From NCBI GenBank assembly GCA_013824685.1, contig PNOG01000018.1, positions 33,086 to 97,085 on the forward strand: 64,000 nucleotides of DNA, given 5' to 3'. The position numbers and the translations under genes were made by a program. The notes beneath the pieces are model-generated. The model was not told the origin of the DNA, ran no database searches, and saw only the letters and a list, made by a program, of their open reading frames with translations. This document shows positions 16,440 to 24,612 of this stretch, piece after piece; within the stretch, counting starts at the first letter, position 1, and the number at the start of each line of letters is the position of its first letter. This DNA is from Coprothermobacter sp. GTDB taxonomy: Bacteria > Caldisericota > Caldisericia > Cryosericales > Cryosericaceae.

Positions 16440-18293
16440 CTATTTGCTGAGGTTATACTGCGTACTGGCGACGGCATAGAGCCTGTGCCACACGAAGCGG
16501 TTGATGAGCACGACGGTCAGCGACATGATGAGGATTGCAGCAGCCAGTTCGGCGAATTTGGCGCCAAATGCGGCCTCACTGATGACAGATCCGATCCCCT
16601 GTGCTCTGAGGGTCTCACCGCGGAACGTCACGATCTCGGCGACGATACTGGCGTTCCAGGCTCCACCCGTTGCTGTCACCCAGCCGGTCACGAGGTACGG
16701 GAAGATGGCCGGCAGGTACAGGGACCAGAAGCGTTGCCTGCCCGTAACACGGTAGCTCGCAGCAGCCTCTTTGAGGTCGAAGGGAATCGCCTGTGCGCCG
16801 GCAATGACGTTGAACAGGATGTACCATTGAGTGCCAAGCAGCATGAGTACGACACTTCCGAAGCCTATATTGATTCTGAGCAGAGCCAGCAGGAGGATCA
16901 CGGCCGGGAACAGCATCGGCGCCGGGAACGATGCCGCGACCTGGACGATTGGCTGCATGATCCTCGACAGTTTTGGCGAGAGTCCGATGCGCAGACCTAC
17001 CGGCAAGGCCCACAGGGTCCCGAGGGCAATGGCCACGGTTACGCGTGCCAGGGTCAGTAGATCGCTCTTCAGCAGGCGCAGCCATTCACCGATGCGAACG
17101 GATATGAGGAGGCGAACGACCTGGACAAGGGCAACAGCCAGTCCGGCCACCAGCAGAAAGAACAGGATTCGAGAGAAGACGACGGAGACCGAAGGACGGT
17201 TCGACACCCCATGCTTCTCGGGAGGAGAAGCAGCAGGAGAGCTGCCCGGCATAGTGCGAGGGACGTTCCGGAACAGCCGCGAAACCAGGCTGCCGAATGC
17301 ATGGCCGACGGAGGAACCTGCAGTGCCCATCCAGCGCAGGATATGCGAGTGGTGGAGGAGGTCCAGGAACCACGAGTCCATCGATTCTTCCTGGCTCGTG
17401 TCCTCGATACGAAACTTCTGTGCCCAGACAACGGTCGGCCGCCACAGCAACTGGTCCAGCGCAACGATCATCAGGACCATGGCGACGACCGCTGCGACCA
17501 TGGCCGGTACGTTGCCTTTCTCGACAGCGACGGACATGTAGGACCCGATGCCGGGCAGCCTGAAATCCCTGTTGCCCAGCTGAAATGCCTCGGTGACCAT
17601 GAGGAAGAACCATCCACCGGCCATGCTCATCATGCTGTTCCAGATAAGGCCGACGGCGCTGTAGGGCATCTCAATCTGAGTGAGACGCTGCCACCAGTTG
17701 AAGCGATAGATGGTGCCGGCCTCCTGGAGATACTGCGGTACCGATTTGAGAGAATTGTAGAAACTGAACGTCATGTTCCATGCCTGTCCCGTGAAGATCA
17801 TCAGTACTGCGGCAAGTTCCAGTCCGATGTTGCTGTTGGGGAAGAGGGAAACGAGTGCCAGCACGACGCCTGGCATGAATCCCAGGACGGGGATGCTCTG
17901 CAGGATGTCCAGGATGGGGACAAGCAGTCTCTCGGCCAGCCGGTCCTTGGCCGCCCAGTAGCCATACACAATAGTGAAGAGGAAGGAGATGCAGTAGGCG
18001 GCCAACCCACGGACCAGTGAGAACAGTGTGTACCGAGGCAGCGCACGGAATGAGAGGTCGATCAGTACCGTCGGCCTCAGAACGCCCGTCCACTCGCGGC
18101 CGACCTGAGTTATGCCGTAGAAAACGCCGAGGATCCCTAGAATGATAACGATATCAGCCAGCGCTCCGCTGTGGTAGAATGCCATGACAGCGCCTGACTG
18201 ACCCCATACCACCGGGGACGTAGCTCGCGTGCGGCGCGGACGGCTTCCTCTCGGACTCGTCTTGATGAGTTGGTTTTCGAGCGATTCCTGCAT
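16440..18293 (-). CDS. fused double ABC permease, NitT/TauT type
   Basis: A 617-residue protein containing two BPD-type permease domains in tandem. The first half covers about residues 65-330 and its coupling loop includes SVPQYLQEAGTIYRFNWWQRL; the second spans about 375-610, with IPFDLKEAAASYRVTGRQRFW as EAA loop. The halves are joined by a hydrophilic linker (about 330-370) rich in Ser and Pro. Normally such importers use two copies of a single-domain permease. The start ATG at 18291-18293 has an AGGAGA site. With the downstream ATPase it forms a two-gene importer lacking its binding protein. Confidence 0.85.
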   Translation of the reverse strand: MQESLENQLIKTSPRGSRPRRTRATSPVVWGQSGAVMAFYHSGALADIVIILGILGVFYGITQVGREWTGVLRPTVLIDLSFRALPRYTLFSLVRGLAAYCISFLFTIVYGYWAAKDRLAERLLVPILDILQSIPVLGFMPGVVLALVSLFPNSNIGLELAAVLMIFTGQAWNMTFSFYNSLKSVPQYLQEAGTIYRFNWWQRLTQIEMPYSAVGLIWNSMMSMAGGWFFLMVTEAFQLGNRDFRLPGIGSYMSVAVEKGNVPAMVAAVVAMVLMIVALDQLLWRPTVVWAQKFRIEDTSQEESMDSWFLDLLHHSHILRWMGTAGSSVGHAFGSLVSRLFRNVPRTMPGSSPAASPPEKHGVSNRPSVSVVFSRILFFLLVAGLAVALVQVVRLLISVRIGEWLRLLKSDLLTLARVTVAIALGTLWALPVGLRIGLSPKLSRIMQPIVQVAASFPAPMLFPAVILLLALLRINIGFGSVVLMLLGTQWYILFNVIAGAQAIPFDLKEAAASYRVTGRQRFWSLYLPAIFPYLVTGWVTATGGAWNASIVAEIVTFRGETLRAQGIGSVISEAAFGAKFAELAAAILIMSLTVVLINRFVWHRLYAVASTQYNLSK

Positions 18294-18427
18294 GGTATCT
18301 CCTGATGACGGCAAATGTGCGCGGCCCATGGTAGCACCGTTGCGCTGAGCCTGCAACAACGCAGAGCCTATGAATGGGTCTTGTCTGGCGATGTGAAGGG
18401 ACACCCCAAGTAAGGAGATTGGAAACC

Positions 18428-18455
18428 TTGACGTCCGCAGGGGGCTGCCTATACT
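18428..18455 (+). promoter_or_regulatory. promoter of the Trk operon
   Basis: TTGACG (18428-18433) and TATACT (18450-18455), 16 nt apart, about 50 bases before the first trkA start. Confidence 0.75.
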
Positions 18456-18505
18456 CACTCGTTTGTGATGAGTCCGTTCCACGGGTTCGCAAGGAGATGC
18501 TGGTC

Positions 18506-19162
18506 ATGTATATTGTAATCGTTGGTTGTGGGCGCCTTGGCGCTCAGCTTGCCACGAAGCTCTCGGAAGAAGGCCATGACGTGGCTGTGGTAGACCGCAA
18601 TCCGGGCAATTTCGGTCGGCTCAGCGATGAGTTCAATGGAGCTACTGTCACCGGAGTTGGATTCGACATCGAGGTGCTCAAGTCCGCAGGGATTGAGCAT
18701 GCCGATGGCTTCGCTGCCGTAAGTGATGGGGACAACATGAACATCATGGCCGCACAGGTCGCCAAGACTATTTTCAAGGTGCCCATGGTGATCGCCCGCG
18801 TGTTCGACCCTGTCAAAGGGGAGACCTACCGGGCTCTCGGCCTCGAGACAGTCTGTCCAACGACTTCAGCTGCGAACATCATCTACAGCAAGTTCATGAT
18901 CCGCAGCGAGGACAGTCACTTCATTCTGCCCGGCGGCGGTATCGAGCTGGTCGAAGTCACCTTCCACACGAGAATTCCGGCGAAGACGATAGCCGAAATC
19001 GAGGCTCTGGACGACTTCAAGGTCATCTCGCTGACGCGCGATGGAACCACGACGTTCCCCAAAGCAACCGATGTTGTCGCCGAAAGTGATCACCTGCTGG
19101 TGGCGCTGCACGTATCGGACCTTCCAAAGGTCAGCGCGATCTTCCATCTGAATGAGAGGTAG
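18506..19162 (+). CDS. TrkA-family potassium uptake regulatory protein (first copy)
   Basis: A 218-residue cytoplasmic gating subunit for a Trk/Ktr K+ channel. It has an N-terminal RCK/TrkA-N Rossmann domain (VGCGRLGAQLA near residues 6-16, acidic residue near 30) that binds NAD(H) or ATP/ADP, and a C-terminal TrkA-C domain (about 135-218). This is half the size of E. coli TrkA. I choose the ATG at 18506, which follows AAGGAGA by 8-10 nt and gives MYIVIVGCG; ATG 18497 is too close to the ribosome binding site. Confidence 0.92.
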   Translation: MYIVIVGCGRLGAQLATKLSEEGHDVAVVDRNPGNFGRLSDEFNGATVTGVGFDIEVLKSAGIEHADGFAAVSDGDNMNIMAAQVAKTIFKVPMVIARVFDPVKGETYRALGLETVCPTTSAANIIYSKFMIRSEDSHFILPGGGIELVEVTFHTRIPAKTIAEIEALDDFKVISLTRDGTTTFPKATDVVAESDHLLVALHVSDLPKVSAIFHLNER

Positions 19163-19166
19163 AACC

Positions 19167-19826
19167 ATGTATATCATTATTGCAGGTGGAGGAAAGGTTG
19201 GGTCCTATCTTGCTCATTTGCTCGTCGGCAAAGGGCATGACGTTGCCGTTATCGAGCAAAATGCGGAGGCTTGTGAGGCGTTGTCGGATTGGGGAAAGGC
19301 GCTGGTCATCAACGGCGATTGCTGTGACATGGGCGCTCTCATCGACGCCGGCATCGAGAAGACCGACCGGTTTGCGGCAGTAACGGGAGACGACGCCGAC
19401 AACCTGGTGGCGTGTCAGCTCGCCAAAGTTCGCTTCAAGGTTCCACTGACGACTGCTCGCATCAATGATCCTCGCAACGAGGACATCTTTCACAAGTTCG
19501 GCGTGGATTTTGCTCTGAACTCGACGAACATCCTTGCGACAGTCATCGAAGAAGGCATCATTGTGAATGACATGATCCCTCTCGTGTCGCTGGGCAAGGG
19601 CAGAGCGACTCTTGTCGAGCTGAAGATTACCAGTGAGTCTCCCGTGATTGGGAAGACCATCAGGCAACTGACATGGCCTGCCGGGTGCGTCGTGGCTGCC
19701 ATCATGCATGAGGGCGACGTGATCTTCCCGCGCGGGGCTACGGTTCTGAGTGCAGGCGACATCGTCATCGGCCTGGTGGCTCCTGAGGCGGAAGAGCAGT
19801 TCAGACGCGTATTCGTCAAGGCGTGA
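19167..19826 (+). CDS. TrkA-family potassium uptake regulatory protein (second copy)
   Basis: A 219-residue paralogue of the preceding gene: TrkA-N domain with IIAGGGKVGSYLA and TrkA-C domain near 140-219 (GATVLSAGDIVIGLVAP). ATG 19167 follows a GAGAGGTAG site formed over the previous stop codon, so the two are translationally coupled. Two different single-RCK proteins could form mixed rings under the one TrkH. The glycine loop differs (GGGKVG versus GCGRLG), which may mean different nucleotide preference; that is inference. Confidence 0.92.
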   Translation: MYIIIAGGGKVGSYLAHLLVGKGHDVAVIEQNAEACEALSDWGKALVINGDCCDMGALIDAGIEKTDRFAAVTGDDADNLVACQLAKVRFKVPLTTARINDPRNEDIFHKFGVDFALNSTNILATVIEEGIIVNDMIPLVSLGKGRATLVELKITSESPVIGKTIRQLTWPAGCVVAAIMHEGDVIFPRGATVLSAGDIVIGLVAPEAEEQFRRVFVKA

Positions 19827-19831
19827 CCGTC

Positions 19832-19969
19832 ATGAGGGAAAGGACTCGCACGAGGCGTTCGACTTCTCTCCGTCGTGACCTCCTGGGGATGCTCACCGAG
19901 GTAGCGTTTACAGGCGCCCTCATCGGGGTCGGGCTTCTCATCTCCTGGTTGTTCTTCGTGGGGCGCTAA
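19832..19969 (+). CDS. 45-residue single-pass membrane protein in the Trk operon
   Basis: Starts at ATG 19832, five bases after the second trkA stop, and ends 3 bases before trkH. The N-terminus is very basic (MRERTRTRRSTSLRRD), followed by one hydrophobic helix of about 22 residues ending SWLFFVGR, an inside-positive topology. About three quarters of its third codon positions are G or C, like real neighbours. No homologue is recognised. Placement suggests an accessory subunit of the Trk channel. Confidence 0.6.
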   Translation: MRERTRTRRSTSLRRDLLGMLTEVAFTGALIGVGLLISWLFFVGR

Positions 19970-19972
19970 ATT

Positions 19973-21496
19973 ATGGTTCGCAGGGTCTGGAGGGAGGACT
20001 TTCGCATCATAGGGTACTATACCGGCCTCGTTACCATTGGCGTCGGTCTGCTGATGCTCGTTCCGATGATGACCAGTCTCGTTTTTCGTGAATGGGCCTC
20101 CGCTCTGGATTTTGCCATTTCCGTTGCACTCACACTGCTTGTTGGGTACGTCCTGGCGCTCGCTTCTCGTACCAGGAGCACGCCGGGGCTCACCCATGCG
20201 ATGGTCATCGCCGCGGGATCATGGCTGGTCGCCATGGTGCTCTCTGGTGTTCCCTACATGCTGAGCGGGCACATGAAGTCGTTCCTCGATGCCTGCTTCG
20301 ACACGATGAGTGGGTTCACGACGACCGGCATGTTTCTCCTGCAGGACCTGGATCACATTGCCGAGGGACTGAACATGTGGCGTCATCTCCTGACGTACGT
20401 CGGCGGTCAGGGGATCGTCGTGCTGGCGCTGACGTTCCTGATCGGTTCCACGGGCGGTGCATTCAAGATCATGGTCGGCGAAGGCAAGGAAGAGAAACTC
20501 GAGCCCAACGTCCGGCACATCGCGGTCCTTATCTGGCGCATCTCCCTCATCTACCTGAGCGTTGGAACTGTGGTCCTCGGACTCATCGCCATGGCGAATG
20601 GCATCAAACCGCATCTTGCATTCTTTCACGGTGCCTACATTTTCATGTCCGCCTGGAGCACCGGAGGTTTCGCCCCCTACAGCCAGAACATGCTGTACTA
20701 TCACAGCAGCGCGATGGACATCGCCAGTATGGTGTTTTTTATCCTGGGTTCCTTCAACTTCGCTCTGCACTACGCTGTCTGGAGCGGCAACCGCAGGGAG
20801 ATCCTTCGCAACGTGGAGATTGTCTCGTTCATGATCACGGTGTTGACGACGTTTTCTCTCGTGTGTCTGGCACTCATGCAGCGAGGCGTCTATCCGAATG
20901 CCGTGGCATTGTTCCGGCGCGGATTCTTTCAGCTGGTATCGGGCCATACGACGACTGGCCAGTCCAACATCTACGCGCGGACGTTTGTGCGCGAATGGGG
21001 TCCTCTCGGTATGCTTGCGACGACCATCGCCATGGCTATCGGCGCGAGCGCCGCTTCGACCGGCGGTGGGTTCAAGGGACTGCGCATGGGTATCATCGTC
21101 AAGGGCATAGCTACCGACATCAGGAAGCTCCTGTCTCCCGAGCGTGCTGTCGTCACGGGGCACTATCATCACCTGCATGACAACATCCTCAGCGACGGCG
21201 TGGTCAAGAGCGCGGCAGTCATTGTCGTCCTGTATGTCCTCATCTACGCTGTCGGTGCCATCGTCGGCATGGCCTACGGATATCCCATGGCAGATGCACT
21301 GTTCGAGTCCGTGTCGGCCGGCAGCAACACCGGGCTTTCGTGTGGAGTGACGCAGGCTGGCATGCCCACGCTGCTGAAAATCGTGTACATGCTGGAGATG
21401 TGGATGGGACGTCTGGAGTTTCTGTCGGTATTCACGCTGTTCGGGTTCATCGCCACAAGTCTCCGGAGCATGAAACTCAGGAAGGTAGCCGTATGA
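19973..21496 (+). CDS. trkH: Trk-type potassium channel subunit TrkH
   Basis: A 507-residue membrane protein that conducts K+ and is gated by the TrkA rings encoded upstream. The four pore-loop repeats are visible: FDTMSGFTTTGM, MSAWSTGGFAPYS, LVSGHTTTGQSN and SVSAGSNTGLS, each with the filter glycine. Roughly ten membrane helices. Its last codon overlaps the next start (ATGA). Confidence 0.95.
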   Translation: MVRRVWREDFRIIGYYTGLVTIGVGLLMLVPMMTSLVFREWASALDFAISVALTLLVGYVLALASRTRSTPGLTHAMVIAAGSWLVAMVLSGVPYMLSGHMKSFLDACFDTMSGFTTTGMFLLQDLDHIAEGLNMWRHLLTYVGGQGIVVLALTFLIGSTGGAFKIMVGEGKEEKLEPNVRHIAVLIWRISLIYLSVGTVVLGLIAMANGIKPHLAFFHGAYIFMSAWSTGGFAPYSQNMLYYHSSAMDIASMVFFILGSFNFALHYAVWSGNRREILRNVEIVSFMITVLTTFSLVCLALMQRGVYPNAVALFRRGFFQLVSGHTTTGQSNIYARTFVREWGPLGMLATTIAMAIGASAASTGGGFKGLRMGIIVKGIATDIRKLLSPERAVVTGHYHHLHDNILSDGVVKSAAVIVVLYVLIYAVGAIVGMAYGYPMADALFESVSAGSNTGLSCGVTQAGMPTLLKIVYMLEMWMGRLEFLSVFTLFGFIATSLRSMKLRKVAV

Positions 21497-22011
21497 AGAG
21501 ACTCTGTGTCGTTCTGACAGTCGTGGCGCTCGTGGCCTTGATCGTCGCGCCGGTTCCCGTAAGTGCTGGACTACCGTCCGTGCTGTCGACGACGGAACTT
21601 GTAGAAAACTCCTACAAGTGGGACGGGAGGACTGTGTTCTTCAAGGGAGAGGTATTGCAGGGCCCGATGGTACGCAATGATGGTACATGGATGAACCTGT
21701 CGAACGGCAACAACACTGCCATGGGGGTGTTCGTGCCAAAGGACGTGGCCATGCCTGTCATTGCGCATGTGGAGGACTACCGCACAGTTGGAGACGTCGT
21801 GCTTATTACCGGGGTCTTCCACCGTGTGTGCGTCCAGCACCAGGGCGAAACGGATATTCACGCGTTGAACGTGACGGTCGTGACGCCTGGTTCCAGCAGG
21901 GAGAACCCTGTCCGCCTCGACAGGGTCGTGTGGTTTCTTGTTCTGGCTGGCCTACTCGGCCTGGCCATGTGGCTCTACTACCGCAAACCGGCTCGCCGGA
22001 TCGAGCACTGA
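21493..22011 (+). CDS. secreted, C-terminally anchored protein, unknown function
   Basis: A 172-residue protein overlapping trkH by ATGA. It has a signal peptide (residues 1-25, ending PVSAG), an extracytoplasmic beta-rich domain of about 110 residues (NSYKWDGRTVFFKGEVLQGPMVR, an OB-fold-like pattern), and a C-terminal membrane helix (about 144-163) followed by a basic tail. No family name can be given with confidence. Coupling to trkH suggests it works with the potassium channel at the outer membrane face. Confidence 0.7.
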   Translation: MKRLCVVLTVVALVALIVAPVPVSAGLPSVLSTTELVENSYKWDGRTVFFKGEVLQGPMVRNDGTWMNLSNGNNTAMGVFVPKDVAMPVIAHVEDYRTVGDVVLITGVFHRVCVQHQGETDIHALNVTVVTPGSSRENPVRLDRVVWFLVLAGLLGLAMWLYYRKPARRIEH

Positions 22012-22035
22012 GTATCGCAATTGGAACACATTTGC

Positions 22036-22068
22036 AAAAACAGGGAGACCCCCGTGAGCGGGGCCTCC
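22036..22068 (-). terminator. terminator of the amidohydrolase gene
   Basis: Stem 22044-22053 / 22059-22068 (one mismatch) followed on the minus strand by TTTTT (complement of 22036-22040). It lies between convergent genes. Confidence 0.75.
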
Positions 22069-22090
22069 TGCCATGCATGCCCTCCCCTGC

Positions 22091-23683
22091 TCAGGCTCTG
22101 AATGCGAGATTACCTGCCACAATCGTGGCGAGGATCTGGGTCGACCGTACTGCCTGTGGGTCGTTGTCTCCAAGGATGTCCCTCGACAGGACGACGACAT
22201 CCGCGTCCTGCCCTTCCGCGAGATTGCCTCGCTGTCCAGACAGGCCTACGCAGTTTTGAGGTGCGACGGTGTAGGCGGTAAGCGCCTCCTGCACGCTGAC
22301 GCACTGCTCGCGCTGATACGGCTGCTCGCCTGGTCGTGTCCGGAATGCGGCGAACGCGATGCCCTTGAGTGGATCGGGGTCTTCGACGGGGGCATCGGAT
22401 CCAAAGTTCAGCTCCACGCCGCTGTCGAGCAGTGACCTGAAGGCATACGAACGTGGATGCGGTGTGGGGAAGACTGACTTCAGCTTACCGATGTCGAGGT
22501 CGAGATGCGAGGGCTGTACGGACGCCGTGATCCCGAGGTTGGCAAAGCGTTCCACATCCTCGGGGCGCAGGAACTGGGCGTGTTCTATGCGGTGGTGAGC
22601 ATGCCCCTTGGAAGCGGCGACGCCGGCTTGTTCGAACGCATCCAGCGTCTCCTTGTTGGCCCTATCGCCGATGGCGTGGATCCATACCCACAAGCCGTTC
22701 TCGTCCGCCTTGTGGAATCGATCGGCCAGCCAGTTCACGGATTCGTAGGTGTGGTAGCCATGGTTGTCGGATGCTCCCTGCCACGGCTCCTCCATGTACG
22801 CTGTCCGGGAACCAAGCGATCCGTCGGCGAAGAGCTTGATGCCTCCGAGTCGGAGGAAATCCGAGCCGAAACCGGACCGAAGCCCGAGCGAGACGGCCGC
22901 GTCGAGGTTGTTGAGGCCGATGGCCTGCCAGATCCGGATGCGAGGTTCTTCACTCATGGCGGGGATCAGCGCCTCGAGTTCCGGGAGAATGCCCCAGTCC
23001 ATGCTGCAGCACGAGGCAAAGCCCATCGAGAGCAGTCTGCTGATGGCGCTGTGGAGTGCAGCGAACCGTTCGTCGAGCTGGGGGGCGGGAATTCGGGAAA
23101 GAACCCAGTCCTGAGCGGCGTCGCGGACGATGCCGGTGGGGCCGTCCGTGTCACATGGAACGAGGTCAGAACCGAACGGGCGGGAATTCCACAGGTCAAC
23201 CGCCTTGAGAGCGGCCGTGTTGAGCCAGAGCGAGTGGTAGTCTTTGCGGTTGAGCACTACTGGCGAATTCGGGTAGAGGTCGTCGAGCTGTCGGCGATGC
23301 GGGCTCTTGGACCAGAGTTCGTCGTCCCAGCAATCGCCTCGGACCCAGACTCCGCTGTCCGGTCTGCCAGCCACACGGATGCGCTCCAGGGCCCCATCGA
23401 GTGACGTTTCGCCATTCAGGTTCAACCGCATAAGCGAGAATCCATACAGGTCAAGGTGCAGGTGAGCATCCATAAATGCCGGATAGCATGTCGCTCCAGG
23501 TGTACCGGCGAAATCGAGGACCTGTGCGTTCCTGCTGGAGGCCATAGCCTGAACCTCGGCAGTACCTCCGATACGGTCGATGATTCCATTTCTCAAGTAC
23601 AGGGCGTTGCCTGTCTGTTCCCACCATCCGCCCAGCGACGACATTACCCTGACATGAAGCAGTGCTGTGTCTTCATGCTGCAT
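22091..23683 (-). CDS. YtcJ-like metal-dependent amidohydrolase
   Basis: A 530-residue amidohydrolase_3 family enzyme. Metal and catalytic motifs are in order: DAHLHLD, GIKLFADGSLGSRTA (Lys), HAIGD, HHRIEHAQF and FGSDAPVEDPDPL (Asp). Relatives hydrolyse N-acyl or formamide-type C-N bonds; the substrate is unknown. There is no signal peptide, so it is cytoplasmic. ATG 23683 is chosen; an in-frame GTG two codons earlier (23689) is only 3 nt from the GGAGG site and is less likely. Confidence 0.88.
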   Translation of the reverse strand: MQHEDTALLHVRVMSSLGGWWEQTGNALYLRNGIIDRIGGTAEVQAMASSRNAQVLDFAGTPGATCYPAFMDAHLHLDLYGFSLMRLNLNGETSLDGALERIRVAGRPDSGVWVRGDCWDDELWSKSPHRRQLDDLYPNSPVVLNRKDYHSLWLNTAALKAVDLWNSRPFGSDLVPCDTDGPTGIVRDAAQDWVLSRIPAPQLDERFAALHSAISRLLSMGFASCCSMDWGILPELEALIPAMSEEPRIRIWQAIGLNNLDAAVSLGLRSGFGSDFLRLGGIKLFADGSLGSRTAYMEEPWQGASDNHGYHTYESVNWLADRFHKADENGLWVWIHAIGDRANKETLDAFEQAGVAASKGHAHHRIEHAQFLRPEDVERFANLGITASVQPSHLDLDIGKLKSVFPTPHPRSYAFRSLLDSGVELNFGSDAPVEDPDPLKGIAFAAFRTRPGEQPYQREQCVSVQEALTAYTVAPQNCVGLSGQRGNLAEGQDADVVVLSRDILGDNDPQAVRSTQILATIVAGNLAFRA

Positions 23684-23724
23684 GATCACGTTCCTCCCGC
23701 CCGCATGCGGACGCTCATTGTGGC

Positions 23725-23744
23725 AAAACCCCGGAGTCCCGGGG
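23725..23744 (-). terminator. terminator of the HAD phosphatase gene
   Basis: Minus strand reads CCCCGG-GACT-CCGGGG followed by TTTT. It lies 50 bases after the stop of the HAD gene and before the amidohydrolase start. Confidence 0.75.
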
Positions 23745-23794
23745 CGGCACGTTCCAGAACTGACGGAGTCATTGTAGTTCGGCAGGCGCAGGCT

Positions 23795-24454
23795 TCAACT
23801 TGCCGGGTCTGAAAGCAGCAGAAGCCCAGGCCAGGTTTCGATAAGGTAGGTGGGTTTGAGCTCAAGCAGTGCATCGCGTCCAAGGTAGCCGAATGTGCAG
23901 CCGCACGAAGCGACACCGGCGTTGCGAGCCACAAGGATGTCATTCCGTGAGTCCCCAACCATGAGCGTTCGCTCCTTGCTGGTGCCAATGTCTCGTATCA
24001 GGGACAGGAGACTGGACGGATTTGGCTTGCGCAGGTCGGCGTCGCCGGGGCCGACGACACGGTCGAAGTACTGGAGGGTTCCGAGGCGCCGCAGGATTTC
24101 GAGTGAGAGATCCTGGGGTTTGTTCGTCAGTACTGACAAGTGGGCTCCCCGTTCATGGAGTGACGTGAGTGTCTCCGAGCAGCCTTCATAGATGTGCGAG
24201 AAGTCGGTACAATGATCCATGTAGTAGGACCGGAAGTCGTCCACCAGCTCATCGACGAACTCCCCTTCGTCAGTCTGGAAGGCTCGTTTCATCATGTCGT
24301 CCAGTCCGTCGCCCACCCACGAGATGACGGTGACAACATCGGCGACTGGCCGGGCGTGCAGCTGAAGGACGTGGTTGACGGCTTCTGCAATGTCGCGGCG
24401 TGTATCAACAAGCGTTCCATCGAGGTCGAACAAGTAGAGATCGAACACAGGCAT
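23795..24454 (-). CDS. HAD-family phosphatase, phosphoglycolate phosphatase-like
   Basis: A 219-residue haloacid dehalogenase-fold hydrolase: motif I DLYLFDLDGTLVDT (nucleophile Asp), motif II VLTNKP, motif III Lys in LRKPNP and motif IV MVGDSRNDILVARNAG. The alpha-helical C1 cap (about residues 16-80) resembles Gph and beta-phosphoglucomutase phosphatases. The start ATG 24452-24454 follows AAGGGGGA. It probably dephosphorylates 2-phosphoglycolate or a similar small metabolite; specificity is inferred. Confidence 0.88.
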   Translation of the reverse strand: MPVFDLYLFDLDGTLVDTRRDIAEAVNHVLQLHARPVADVVTVISWVGDGLDDMMKRAFQTDEGEFVDELVDDFRSYYMDHCTDFSHIYEGCSETLTSLHERGAHLSVLTNKPQDLSLEILRRLGTLQYFDRVVGPGDADLRKPNPSSLLSLIRDIGTSKERTLMVGDSRNDILVARNAGVASCGCTFGYLGRDALLELKPTYLIETWPGLLLLSDPAS

Positions 24455-24489
24455 TCCCCCTTGCAGTGAAGTGGCGCGGATGATTCTCA

Positions 24490-24517
24490 TGTATACTGTA
24501 CTGATGCATAGGCGCAA
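24490..24517 (-). promoter_or_regulatory. promoter of the HAD phosphatase gene
   Basis: Minus-strand TTGCGC (complement of 24512-24517) and TATACA (complement of 24490-24495), 16 nt apart. Confidence 0.55.
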
Positions 24518-24612
24518 GTCTACCCTCGTATCTGTGAAACCGGACCATGCCTGGCTTGTGACGTTCCGCGATGCTGAGTGCGACTCGTGGTGACAGGAGA
24601 GGAACAACATTG

